This document shows positions 23,795 to 32,148 of a stretch of 64,000 bases of DNA, one piece after another. Source of the DNA: Chryseobacterium shigense (GTDB lineage Bacteria; Bacteroidota; Bacteroidia; Flavobacteriales; Weeksellaceae); NCBI RefSeq assembly GCF_900156575.1, contig NZ_FTNY01000001.1:744001-808000 (forward strand), in the 5' to 3' direction. Positions within the stretch are counted from its first letter, which is position 1; every line of letters starts with the position of its first letter. The position numbers were made by a program, and so were the translations under genes. The notes under the pieces were generated by a model. It made no database searches, was not told the origin of the DNA, and worked only from the letters and a program-made list of their open reading frames with translations.

Positions 23795-25129
23795 ATGAGC
23801 GATTATTTAGAATTATCAACTTCACTTTATACAAAAACATTAACATTGTTCGTTGGCACGGGATTTAGCAAATATATGACTGACGGACAGGCTCCAAGTT
23901 GGTTAGAACTTTTAGTCGAATGCACAAAGAGAATTGATAAAAAAGATATCTTAATTAATCAACTTTTTAATTTTGATAGTTCGGGAAAAGCAAAAGAAGC
24001 TATTTATGAATTAACAATTTGTGCTCAAATTCTTGAAATTGAATATAAGAAGAATAAAAAAAGTATTAAGGAAGCAATAGCAGAAATCATTAAGGAAACT
24101 GTCAATGAATCTACAATTAATCCTGATAAATTATTATTAGTGCAAAATTTTTTTGAACAGTATCCTGATATAAATATTATTACTACAAATTATGATACTC
24201 TTTTTTCTGATTACATTATTTCAAAAAATAGCAGAGTAATTATCGAGGGGTCAACAATGCCTAGAATCAATATTGGTCAAAATATTTATCATATACATGG
24301 ATCAATTTTAAAACCAGAAAGTATTGTTTTAACTTTAAATGATTATTATAATTTTCAAAATAATAACAATTATTTTTCTAGAAAATTTTATACTTTATTA
24401 CAAGAAACAACAGTAGCTATTCTCGGCTATTCATTAGGTGATTTTAATCTTAATACCATTCTTAATGAAGTTAAAAATACGAGAAAACAATCATTCCGAA
24501 AATCTGATATTTATTATATAAACAAATCAAGCATTCCGGAAATAATATCTAAATTTTATAATTTAACTTATGGTATAAAAACAATTGAGGAACAACAAAT
24601 CAATGAATTTTTTGATGAAATTAACAAGGCTTATGATAAAGGAAAAGAGCTAATTGATTCTGCCAACGACTTAGTAGATGTTATTAATGGTAAATGTCAT
24701 TTTGTGGATGACTTTTTAAAATTAAGAATTGCTTTACCAACAATTTTAATGCAAGCTTCAAGTTTAGGAATTGAAACAAATAACAAAGATTTCCTAAATG
24801 TACTTCTTGACATTTTAAACAAAAAAAAGGAGTTTACTCACGAACATAATGCTTTTCCTCAATATGAATGCCTAGCGGATTGGTTAATTGAAATAGCATC
24901 ATCAATTGAAATTAAAGATTCTATAATTGAATTACAATTTTGTGATTTAGTAAAATATTCATTTAAATATAGTAGTAAAGTAAAATATAAAGGATATTCC
25001 TGGTATGCATGGAAGCAATGGAACTCAAAATGGCATCAGATGAAAATAGAGAATCAAATTATGTTAGAAGATTTAATAAAAAGCAATAAATGGGATAAAG
25101 ATTTACAAATAGAATCAATATATAAATAA
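23795..25129 (+). CDS. SIR2-domain protein, probable NAD-consuming defence protein
   Basis: 444 residues. The SIR2-like fold occupies about 1-270: LFVGTGFSKY (18-27, nucleotide loop), IITTNYDTLF (about 128-137), HIHGSI with the catalytic His near 167, and ILGYSLGDFN near 208. The C-terminal 170 residues are helical and unrecognised, likely a sensing part. Bacterial SIR2 proteins of this layout (ThsA, DSR-type) kill infected cells by hydrolysing NAD. No partner gene such as a TIR protein or Argonaute adjoins it, so it would be a single-gene system unless the HTH gene upstream takes part. Very AT-rich, consistent with transfer. Confidence 0.85.
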   Translation: MSDYLELSTSLYTKTLTLFVGTGFSKYMTDGQAPSWLELLVECTKRIDKKDILINQLFNFDSSGKAKEAIYELTICAQILEIEYKKNKKSIKEAIAEIIKETVNESTINPDKLLLVQNFFEQYPDINIITTNYDTLFSDYIISKNSRVIIEGSTMPRINIGQNIYHIHGSILKPESIVLTLNDYYNFQNNNNYFSRKFYTLLQETTVAILGYSLGDFNLNTILNEVKNTRKQSFRKSDIYYINKSSIPEIISKFYNLTYGIKTIEEQQINEFFDEINKAYDKGKELIDSANDLVDVINGKCHFVDDFLKLRIALPTILMQASSLGIETNNKDFLNVLLDILNKKKEFTHEHNAFPQYECLADWLIEIASSIEIKDSIIELQFCDLVKYSFKYSSKVKYKGYSWYAWKQWNSKWHQMKIENQIMLEDLIKSNKWDKDLQIESIYK

Positions 25130-25206
25130 TTTATCAGTAATACTGTATCTAAATTAAGTATTATAAATTCAAAGTCCACCATAAATAGTTGCAGTACTCT
25201 TCGCTC

Positions 25207-25287
25207 TCCGAAGTCTCTTGACTTTGCAACAAATCTAAAGAAAATAATCTTATCTACCAGCTCAAAGTCAGGAGGCATTTCCACACC
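25207..25287. repeat. GAAGTCTCC/GGAGACTTC-type palindromic element
   Basis: CCGAAGTCTCTTGACTTTGC at 25208-25227 and CTCAAAGTCAGGAGGCATTT at 25261-25280 form the two arms. It is the same family as 20921-20993 and 51273-51359. It sits just after the SIR2 gene. Confidence 0.6.
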
Positions 25288-25364
25288 AGCGCACAATATT
25301 TAAAAAATGATCACCGACAATCATTTCTCTTTATCACTTATATCCTATTTTTGTAAAAAAACTA

Positions 25365-26489
25365 ATGGACAAATTAAGTTTTCTGGAAGTTATTGCTGCG
25401 ATGGCTGTATTTGTATCGCTGCTGCTTGCCGTATTTTTATTAACGGTAAAAACAGAAAGAAAACTGGAAAACAGATTATTTGCAGCGTTCCTTATCATTA
25501 ATGCCATTGATATCAGCGGGCTTTTTATGCACCTTTTTGTGGATAGTTATAATCTGAAGGCTTTCAAAATATCTGCTTACTTATTGGTCATGCCTCTTTT
25601 CTATCTGTACGTGAATGCCGTCTGTTATTCTGATTTCACCATAAAAAGAAAGCATTTACTGCATCTTATTCCTTTTATTGTGGTCAACTTAATTTTAGTT
25701 CCAAGACTTTATCTGGCGGAAGGTGCTGCTAAAGAACAGTTCTTTACTACGATGTGGAACTCCCCTGAAATGTTGGTTTATCAACTCATTGGGGAACTGC
25801 AGTTTTTCTTTTATATCGTTGGCGTATTTCTTGTCCTTAAAAAATACAGGGAGATTTATCTTGAAAATTATACCAATCCTAACACTTTGCTATACAAATG
25901 GCTTTCTCAGCTTACCGTGATTTTCTTAGTCATCCATGTATGTATTATTTTTAAAAACATCGTAAGGTACACCCAGCACAGAGATCTGTTTATCTGGTTG
26001 AATATTGTGGCGGGAACGGTGTTTTTACTGGCTGCCTGTTGGTTTATCTTAAAGGCATTAAATTATCCTGAGCTTTTTCGCAGAATTGATTCTACCCTAC
26101 AACCGGCAAAAGATTTTGCTGAAATCCAGAACATTGAAAATAGAACCGATGAAACCAAAAGCTTTCAGATCGAACAGCTTAAAAATTTCATGGTTGAAAA
26201 AGAACCTTTTTTAGAACCTTCATTAACCATTCAGGAACTGGCAGATCAGGTGAATATTCCCGTTCGTGAGTTGTCTGTATTAATTAACCATCACCTCGAT
26301 CAGCACTTTTTTGATTTTGTAAATGAATACCGCGTAAAAAAAGCAATGACCCTTCTGAAAGATCCCACGAAAAAAGAATATACGGTGCTGGAAATTTTAT
26401 ATGAAGTGGGTTTCAATTCAAAATCTTCTTTTCATACTTCATTTAAAAAATATACCAACCAAACGCCAACAGCATTCAGAAACAGCTGA
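25365..26489 (+). CDS. AraC-family regulator with N-terminal membrane domain
   Basis: 374 residues. About seven membrane helices (residues 5-235) are followed by an AraC DNA-binding domain at about 270-374: LTIQELADQVNIPVRELSVL, then FFDFVNEYRVKKAMTLL and VLEILYEVGFNSKSSFHTSF. This layout is common in Bacteroidota one-component systems that sense an envelope or lipid-soluble signal. It stands upstream of the serine hydrolase gene at 26,640 on the same strand, 150 bases apart, which is a plausible target. Confidence 0.92.
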   Translation: MDKLSFLEVIAAMAVFVSLLLAVFLLTVKTERKLENRLFAAFLIINAIDISGLFMHLFVDSYNLKAFKISAYLLVMPLFYLYVNAVCYSDFTIKRKHLLHLIPFIVVNLILVPRLYLAEGAAKEQFFTTMWNSPEMLVYQLIGELQFFFYIVGVFLVLKKYREIYLENYTNPNTLLYKWLSQLTVIFLVIHVCIIFKNIVRYTQHRDLFIWLNIVAGTVFLLAACWFILKALNYPELFRRIDSTLQPAKDFAEIQNIENRTDETKSFQIEQLKNFMVEKEPFLEPSLTIQELADQVNIPVRELSVLINHHLDQHFFDFVNEYRVKKAMTLLKDPTKKEYTVLEILYEVGFNSKSSFHTSFKKYTNQTPTAFRNS

Positions 26490-26639
26490 TAATTAATTAA
26501 TTGCAAATACCCGGACTTTGGATTGCAGATAATCGGACTCATTGTATTCATTAAAAATGAGTCCGACTTTTTTATACGGACTTTTTTCAGGATTCTCTAC
26601 AGCATAATTGCATCAGAATATCAAATTAAAATTCTGACC

Positions 26640-27680
26640 ATGAAATATGTGACCCTTATTTTATTTTTCGCCTTACTTGGGTGTAAAAGTGCTCAGCCAA
26701 AGCAAAATGTTGAATATGCCATTACAAAAAATGCGCTTCAGTTATTAGAGGACAAAAGATTTCATTCTGTTTCCATTGCCGTGGTTAAAGATGGACAATC
26801 CACCATCAAACATTTTGGAGAATTAACGATTGGAAAAGGAAACAAGCCCAACGATTCTACGCTTTATGAATTAGCTTCCGTCACTAAAACCTTTACGGGG
26901 TATATAGCCGCCAAAGCTGTGCTTGATCAAAAAATACATTTAGAGGATGATATCAGCATCTATCTTGACGAACCTTATCCCAATTTAGCATTTAAAGGGG
27001 AACCTATCAAAATAAAACACCTCATCACCCATACCAGTGGGTTTCCCAATTTCCCTATAAAAAGCGAAAATAAAAAAGCCTTTTTTGAAGGATTAAAACT
27101 CATCAACATTGAAACGAAACCCGGAGAAGTGTATTCCTATTCCAACACGGCTCCGGAGCTGACCGCCTACATCCTTGAAAAAGTGTATCAAAAATCGTTT
27201 GAGGAACTGGTCATTGAATTTGTGTTGAAACCCAATACTATGAATCAAACCAAGTTTACCCTCAATGAAAATGACAGAACAAGACTGGTCAAAGGCTATA
27301 ACGATAAAAACGAGTTAATGCCCAACTTCAACAGAACATTATGGGGTGGAATTTCAGGATTGCACTCTACCACTACGGATCTGGTGAAGTATATGAAGCT
27401 GCAGCTTGACCTATCAAATCCTGTTGTCAAAGAATCTCATCAAAAATTATACAAAGAAGGTTCTGATTTTTGGGAAGGCTATCATTGGTATATCATAGAA
27501 AATGAGAATCAATTAATCTATAGACATCACGGAGGGATCTACGGAATGCAGAATTGGTTTGTGATTTATCCTAAACAAAATATAGGAATCTCCATATTAA
27601 CAAATACCAGCTTTAATGAAACAGGAGAAATTCTAGAAAAAGTCGTTAACCAGTTGTTTGATGATATCAAGGCCCATTAA
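26640..27680 (+). CDS. Lipoprotein class C beta-lactamase-like serine hydrolase
   Basis: 346 residues from the chosen start MKYVTLILFFALLGC, a lipoprotein signal; the longer open frame adds 39 residues without a coherent signal. Catalytic motifs: SVTK (SxxK), YSN in VYSYSNTAPEL, and HHGG near the C-terminus. Probably a periplasmic or outer-membrane esterase/peptidase. It is flanked by two AraC-type membrane regulators, one of which may control it. It is the third serine hydrolase of this kind in the window, after 8,064 and 21,136. Confidence 0.88.
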   Translation: MKYVTLILFFALLGCKSAQPKQNVEYAITKNALQLLEDKRFHSVSIAVVKDGQSTIKHFGELTIGKGNKPNDSTLYELASVTKTFTGYIAAKAVLDQKIHLEDDISIYLDEPYPNLAFKGEPIKIKHLITHTSGFPNFPIKSENKKAFFEGLKLINIETKPGEVYSYSNTAPELTAYILEKVYQKSFEELVIEFVLKPNTMNQTKFTLNENDRTRLVKGYNDKNELMPNFNRTLWGGISGLHSTTTDLVKYMKLQLDLSNPVVKESHQKLYKEGSDFWEGYHWYIIENENQLIYRHHGGIYGMQNWFVIYPKQNIGISILTNTSFNETGEILEKVVNQLFDDIKAH

Positions 27681-27881
27681 ACCTAATAATTTCACAAACA
27701 GCCCGATAGCGCCGTTTTTTAATTCGCCAAATCTGTTTTTTACATTTATTTTTCACCCCAATTCATCAATCATTTCAACGGAGCAGATTTCCTAACTCTT
27801 AAAAAAGTTAATTCTTTTTATCAATCCTTATGAAAGAGGTACATTTAGCCACCATAAATCCTTATAACCACTTTTATACAA

Positions 27882-29018
27882 TTGATCTATACAACACTTT
27901 TAAATATTGCTATTTTTCAGGGAATGGTCTTAGGCGTAGTTATTTTAAAATCTTCCCTGTTCAACAGTAAATCAAATAAGTATTTAGCGTACTTACTGTT
28001 TGCACTTTCCATGGTTTTACTGAATTATGTTTTTGAACTTGAAGGTGCATTTACATCCTATCCTTTGCTGCGTTTTCTGGACTCTATTGAGTGGATATTT
28101 TTACTGCCCGTCTTCATCTTCCTTTTTATAATAAACCGGATTGATGATGCCGTAAGGAACAGGCAAAGAAGTTATTTGTACTACATTCCATTTGTCTATT
28201 CCTCTACCTTTGTTATTCTCTACCATCTTAATGATATTTTAGGAATTTATAAAATCACAGATTCAGGCAATTTCATCATCAATATACTTGAGCTGATTCA
28301 GCTTTTATTTGCCTTTATTATCATTCTTTTTCCACCTTTTTATTCTTATTTTATGATAAGGCATTTAAAAGACCCACAAGAGAAAAAATGGATACTAACT
28401 TTATTAACGTCTCTCTATTTATTATTATCTACCTGGCTAATTACGTACATGACCGGCTTCTTTTTTGGAATAGATATTTCCTCTACCATGAGTGGGGTGG
28501 CTTTATCGGCAACATTTATCATGCACTGGACCGCCTATATAGGCATTTACAAATACAAGCTTGCCAAAAACAAAGAGGCTGTCTATCATTTTCTCAATAA
28601 TGATGCAGCTATTCCGTACCCTCATCTGCAAACTGCGGACAACAGTACCCCACAGGAATATAAGGAATCCATCACGGCCGATAATCTTTATTTTCAAAAA
28701 CTGGAACTTCTCTGCAAAGATGAGCACATTTATACCGACAGTACATTAAACAGAGAAAAAGTAGCTGAAAAATTAGGCATAAGCGCAGGATATGTTTCAC
28801 AAATTGTTAACACGATCACCGGGGACAACTTTGCGCATTACATCAATCAATACCGGGTGGAAGCAGTCAAGGAAATGATAGCCGATCCGGAATACGACAA
28901 CTATAATCTGCTTACGATGGGACTGGAAGCGGGGTTTACTTCAAAAACCACATTTTATAATGCCTTTAAAAAAGTGACCGGGCAGACCCCCAATGAATAT
29001 AAAAATACCATCAAATAA
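27882..29018 (+). CDS. AraC-family regulator with N-terminal membrane domain (TTG start)
   Basis: 378 residues. Membrane helices span about 1-230, and the AraC domain is at about 280-378: NREKVAEKLGISAGYVSQIV, then HYINQYRVEAVKEMI and MGLEAGFTSKTTFYNAFKKV. The family usually begins MIxxxLNxxxFQG; here that block is preceded by TTG, so I take TTG as the start, since an internal ATG 14 codons later would cut the first helix. It is followed by the outer-membrane barrel gene at 29,109, whose promoter carries the shared palindrome, making it a candidate controller. Confidence 0.88.
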   Translation: MIYTTLLNIAIFQGMVLGVVILKSSLFNSKSNKYLAYLLFALSMVLLNYVFELEGAFTSYPLLRFLDSIEWIFLLPVFIFLFIINRIDDAVRNRQRSYLYYIPFVYSSTFVILYHLNDILGIYKITDSGNFIINILELIQLLFAFIIILFPPFYSYFMIRHLKDPQEKKWILTLLTSLYLLLSTWLITYMTGFFFGIDISSTMSGVALSATFIMHWTAYIGIYKYKLAKNKEAVYHFLNNDAAIPYPHLQTADNSTPQEYKESITADNLYFQKLELLCKDEHIYTDSTLNREKVAEKLGISAGYVSQIVNTITGDNFAHYINQYRVEAVKEMIADPEYDNYNLLTMGLEAGFTSKTTFYNAFKKVTGQTPNEYKNTIK

Positions 29019-29065
29019 GTACCATTTTCTCCATTTTTAAGCTTTTGGAACCCATCCTAATTTTT

Positions 29066-29097
29066 ATTATTTGAGTTTTGCGCTTAAATAATTCAAA
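29066..29097 (+). promoter_or_regulatory. Promoter element shared with the 21,136 serine hydrolase gene
   Basis: ATTATTTGAGTTTTGC (29066-29081) and the 12-base arm AAATAATTCAAA (29086-29097), ending 11 bases before the ATG. At 22264-22300 the same core has a full 12-bp left arm; here only TTATTT of that arm is kept. Confidence 0.6.
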
Positions 29098-29108
29098 TTA
29101 CTTTTTTT

Positions 29109-29651
29109 ATGAAAAAGAACTTTTTACTGGCAATGATTTTGTTTGCTTTTTATTCTGTTAATGCTCAAAACACCAAAACCAATGAAGATCCATCTGAGAG
29201 AAAAAATGAAATTAAACTGAATCTTATCTCGCCGTTATTCGGTGCTGTGGAAGGAGGTTATGAACGGCACCTCAACAAAAATTCATCAGTGGGGATCTCT
29301 GCATTTATTGTGTATCATGGCCAAAAAAATGAGGATATGAATTACTATATCTCCCCGTACTACAGATACTATTTTGGAAAAAAATACGCGTCCGGTTTTT
29401 TTGTTGAAGGATTTGGAGCGTTTACTTCCATTGATGGAAAAAAAATATACTCAGCAGACCGCCTTACATTTACTGAAAATAAAGATGTTTATGATGTTGC
29501 ACTAGGTGCGGGTCTTGGCTGGAAGCTGATCACGAAAAAAGGTCTTGTTGTGGAAGCCAACGCAGGCTACGGAGGACTTTTGTTCAATGCAAAACAAACA
29601 GATCATGAAGTGGTTGCAAAATTTGGAGTGAGTATTGGCTACCGATTTTAA
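29109..29651 (+). CDS. Outer-membrane beta-barrel protein (DUF3575-like)
   Basis: 180 residues with a signal peptide ending SVNAQ (about residue 20). The body alternates hydrophobic and polar residues as in small barrels: KLNLISPLFGAVEGGYERHL, YISPYYRYYFGKKYASGFF, DVALGAGLGWKLITKKGLVV, and a C-terminal GVSIGYRF ending in aromatic Phe. The resemblance to DUF3575 proteins is by pattern. It carries the shared promoter palindrome and follows the AraC regulator gene by 90 bases. Confidence 0.8.
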   Translation: MKKNFLLAMILFAFYSVNAQNTKTNEDPSERKNEIKLNLISPLFGAVEGGYERHLNKNSSVGISAFIVYHGQKNEDMNYYISPYYRYYFGKKYASGFFVEGFGAFTSIDGKKIYSADRLTFTENKDVYDVALGAGLGWKLITKKGLVVEANAGYGGLLFNAKQTDHEVVAKFGVSIGYRF

Positions 29652-29684
29652 TAACAGCCCGGGTCTAAAAAATAAAGAATGAAT

Positions 29685-29713
29685 AAAATCCTGACGAAAG
29701 TTGGGATTTTTTT
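29685..29713 (+). terminator. Terminator of the barrel gene
   Basis: AAAATCC pairs with GGGATTTT, followed by eight T. It is the same terminator sequence as after both HTH gene copies, here with the best T-run. Confidence 0.75.
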
Positions 29714-29806
29714 TCTGTAATGCTGCCAGTACATAGAAAAAGATAGAATCAATACTTATTGTGATTCCCTTTTTCTGATTACAAACTTTTGCAGGTGGTG
29801 TTTTTT

Positions 29807-30748
29807 CTATTTGTTTTTTAAGGAATTCAGGCAGTTTTCATACGTATTCCTTAACGCTTCTGCTACAATTTTGGGGTCCTGCTGATGTATTCCGTGGCTG
29901 TAACGTGGCAAGAGGATAAGCCGGCTATGAGCATTATTTTTTATCATCTCTGCATAATGGTCGATCCTTAATTGGTCCAGCTCCTTCCACCACGGGACTA
30001 AGTTAATCCCTAATTTCAGATTTTCGTTCATTTCTGTTTCATAATGTTCAATATGCTTGTTGTATGAAATCATGACGGTTACAGGAATGTCTTTAAGAGG
30101 TTGCAGGGATTGATATTTTTTAAAAAAGTCCGGTGTGCTTTCATTCAGTTCTCTTTGTGCTTCATTTCGAAAACCTTTGGATGTTGAGGTGTCTTTAATA
30201 ATGTTTTTAAGGTTTATGGCAAACAATTCCCTATACCCTGTAGCGCTGGATGTATTTATTTTTACTTTGCTGTCTTCTTCTTTTGTCAACATAAAATCTG
30301 TAGGGTCTATGAAAAACAGGCCGCAAATTTCATTGGGATACATTGAGGCATACAAACGGATAAACGGTCCGCCTATCGAGTGTCCTACCAACAGATAAGG
30401 CGGGCTTATTTTTAAAGCGCCCAGCAAATCGTGAAGCCTTTTTATCACCTGTTCATCTGTTTTTATCGAAGTGTCGATTTCCGATTCTCCAATTCCATTC
30501 CTGTCATATACTATCGCTGCAAAGCTTTTTTGAACGAAAGGGAACAAGCTTCCATAGCTTCCGCCTCCCGAACCAAGACCACTTTCAAAAACAACAACGG
30601 GCTCATTACTTTTTCTTTCAGCAAGTCCAAAAGTTGTATAGGCCATTTGCGTATTGTTAACGGATATAAATTTTCTTTCAGAAGTCTGGGAAAAAATTAA
30701 TGTTGTTGAAAAAAAAGTAATACATACAGCTATTATGATGGATTTCAT
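29807..30748 (-). CDS. Secreted alpha/beta hydrolase
   Basis: 313 residues with a signal peptide ending LIFSQ (about residue 21). The nucleophile elbow is GHSIGG (near 123-128), the oxyanion stretch is VFESGLGSGGG, and the likely catalytic His is in RYSHGIHQQDP near 289. These identify an alpha/beta hydrolase of the esterase or haloperoxidase type, substrate unknown. It stands alone on the minus strand between accessory loci. Confidence 0.88.
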   Translation of the reverse strand: MKSIIIAVCITFFSTTLIFSQTSERKFISVNNTQMAYTTFGLAERKSNEPVVVFESGLGSGGGSYGSLFPFVQKSFAAIVYDRNGIGESEIDTSIKTDEQVIKRLHDLLGALKISPPYLLVGHSIGGPFIRLYASMYPNEICGLFFIDPTDFMLTKEEDSKVKINTSSATGYRELFAINLKNIIKDTSTSKGFRNEAQRELNESTPDFFKKYQSLQPLKDIPVTVMISYNKHIEHYETEMNENLKLGINLVPWWKELDQLRIDHYAEMIKNNAHSRLILLPRYSHGIHQQDPKIVAEALRNTYENCLNSLKNK

Positions 30749-30948
30749 TTCTATTGTTTTGGGATAAATTTCAGATCTTAACGCACCATGTGCATTCCGA
30801 ATAGGTTAAACAATATTAATCAATTTTCATCTATCAAAATCAGATTTCATCAATTTAATAATGAGGTGAATATCAATGCGGAATTTTTAGTCTTCTGCAA
30901 GATTCCTCGTTCGCCGGAATGACATAAGCTGATGTTTTGAAGATTTCC

Positions 30949-31535
30949 TTGTTGGAAAATCGCAAAGGCGCAAGGTTGTAAGCTCTACGGATAGGGTAAG
31001 GCGCAAGAAAATCGAAGATTTTCAGCAAGGTATTCATTATGAAATAAGCCATATTTGATAGTGTCAGAGATCATATTACGCTTTTTTAACGCAAAGGTTT
31101 TTATAAGATCCTGATGATTGTCAGGAAAGCAAAGGTGGCGGATTCTCCGCTGATGAAGCGGATGCATAATACGCGCGCTTCATCGAATAAATCCCTGATT
31201 TATTTCCTCTTTGCCTCCTACTCTATGCATAATGATAGTAGACCTTTGCGTTAATACAATTTTTATTCTAGTAAACGTTTGCTTATTATCGTCTTGTTGG
31301 AAAATCGCAGAGGCGCAAGGTATTCATTATGAAATAAGCTATATCTGATGGTAGCAGAGCTTTTTTGACGCAAAGGTTTTTATAAGATCCTAATGATTGT
31401 CAGGAAAGCAAAGGCGGCGGATTCTCCGCTGATGAAGCAGACTGATAAAGCGCTCCCTTCATCGAATCAATCAAAGATTGATTACTTCTTTGCCTCCTGC
31501 TCTATGCAAAATTACAGTAAATCTTTGCGTTAATG
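30949..31535. repeat. Two tandem copies of a TTAACGCAAAGG-bounded repeat
   Basis: Each unit begins TTGTTGGAAAATCGCA. Its second half is bounded by inverted arms: TAACGCAAAGG at 31087-31097 with CCTTTGCGTTA at 31243-31253, and GACGCAAAGG at 31367-31376 with TCTTTGCGTTAA at 31522-31533. Inside is GGCGGATTCTCCGCTGATGA and an inverted GAAGCG/CGCTTC pair. The same pair of units recurs at 49021-49675. No credible gene lies in it. It is MITE-like. Confidence 0.75.
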
Positions 31536-31575
31536 AATTTTCTATTCGTTAACTATATTAAAAATATTTTAATAT

Positions 31576-31591
31576 TCGGATTTCAGTCCGA
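31576..31591 (+). promoter_or_regulatory. Inverted repeat upstream of HTH gene copy 2 (possible operator)
   Basis: TCGGA-6-TCCGA, identical in arms and spacing to 23109-23124 before HTH copy 1. Confidence 0.5.
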
Positions 31592-31625
31592 GATATTTTT
31601 AAGAATATGTAATTTATTTGTTCCT

Positions 31626-31847
31626 ATGATAGAAGCAAATCGAAAAATTGTTGAATTTATAAGGGATGAATGGGTTATTCCTCTGAATAATAACAGCAAA
31701 TTTGCACTAGATCATAATATCGATGAAAAGACAGTTCGAAGAATAAAAGATGATGAAAACTATCAAATCGCTCTTCTTACCATCATGCGAATTTGTCATG
31801 GTAAGAATATCACTCTTGCCAATTTCTTCAAAATGGTTGGAATATAA
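31626..31847 (+). CDS. Small HTH protein, copy 2 (73 aa)
   Basis: MIEANRKIVEFIRDEW and then an XRE-like helix-turn-helix. It differs from copy 1 at 23,159 by about 13 of 73 residues. I start at the ATG matching copy 1; an upstream in-frame ATG would add 31 residues that include the operator-like repeat. The conserved block runs from the upstream inverted repeat to the downstream terminator, so the whole cassette was duplicated. The OLD-type nuclease gene follows on the same strand after 301 bases. Confidence 0.75.
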   Translation: MIEANRKIVEFIRDEWVIPLNNNSKFALDHNIDEKTVRRIKDDENYQIALLTIMRICHGKNITLANFFKMVGI

Positions 31848-31870
31848 ATATCATAACCACTATAATTAAT

Positions 31871-31897
31871 AAATCCTGACGAGAGTTGGGATTTTTT
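31871..31897 (+). terminator. Terminator after HTH gene copy 2
   Basis: AAATCC pairs with GGGATTT, then a T-run. It is the same sequence as after copy 1. It separates the HTH transcript from the nuclease gene, so the two need not be co-transcribed. The remaining 250 bases before 32,149 are AT-rich with nothing recognised. Confidence 0.65.
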
Positions 31898-32148
31898 ATG
31901 ACCAAATTTTCGAGACTTTGAAGAATATCTCTATTTTAAATTTTCTATGAAAATGCGAAGTCTAATTTAAGAGATATCTTAAAACAACTTTTACTATAGT
32001 CCCGTCGATTTAAATACTTTATCCATGTTCTCATTTACAATAAGGCTCTTTTTTATTATGAAAATGTAATTCAAAGAATACCTTATGGAAATCCGTAATT
32101 ACTTTTTTAAACTTATTTATACTTTGGTCGATAATTAATAATCTTAAA

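Noticed and set aside
23795..25129. Thoeris or short-Argonaute system
   Set aside because: The SIR2 domain is present but no TIR-domain sensor, Argonaute or PIWI-like gene adjoins it.
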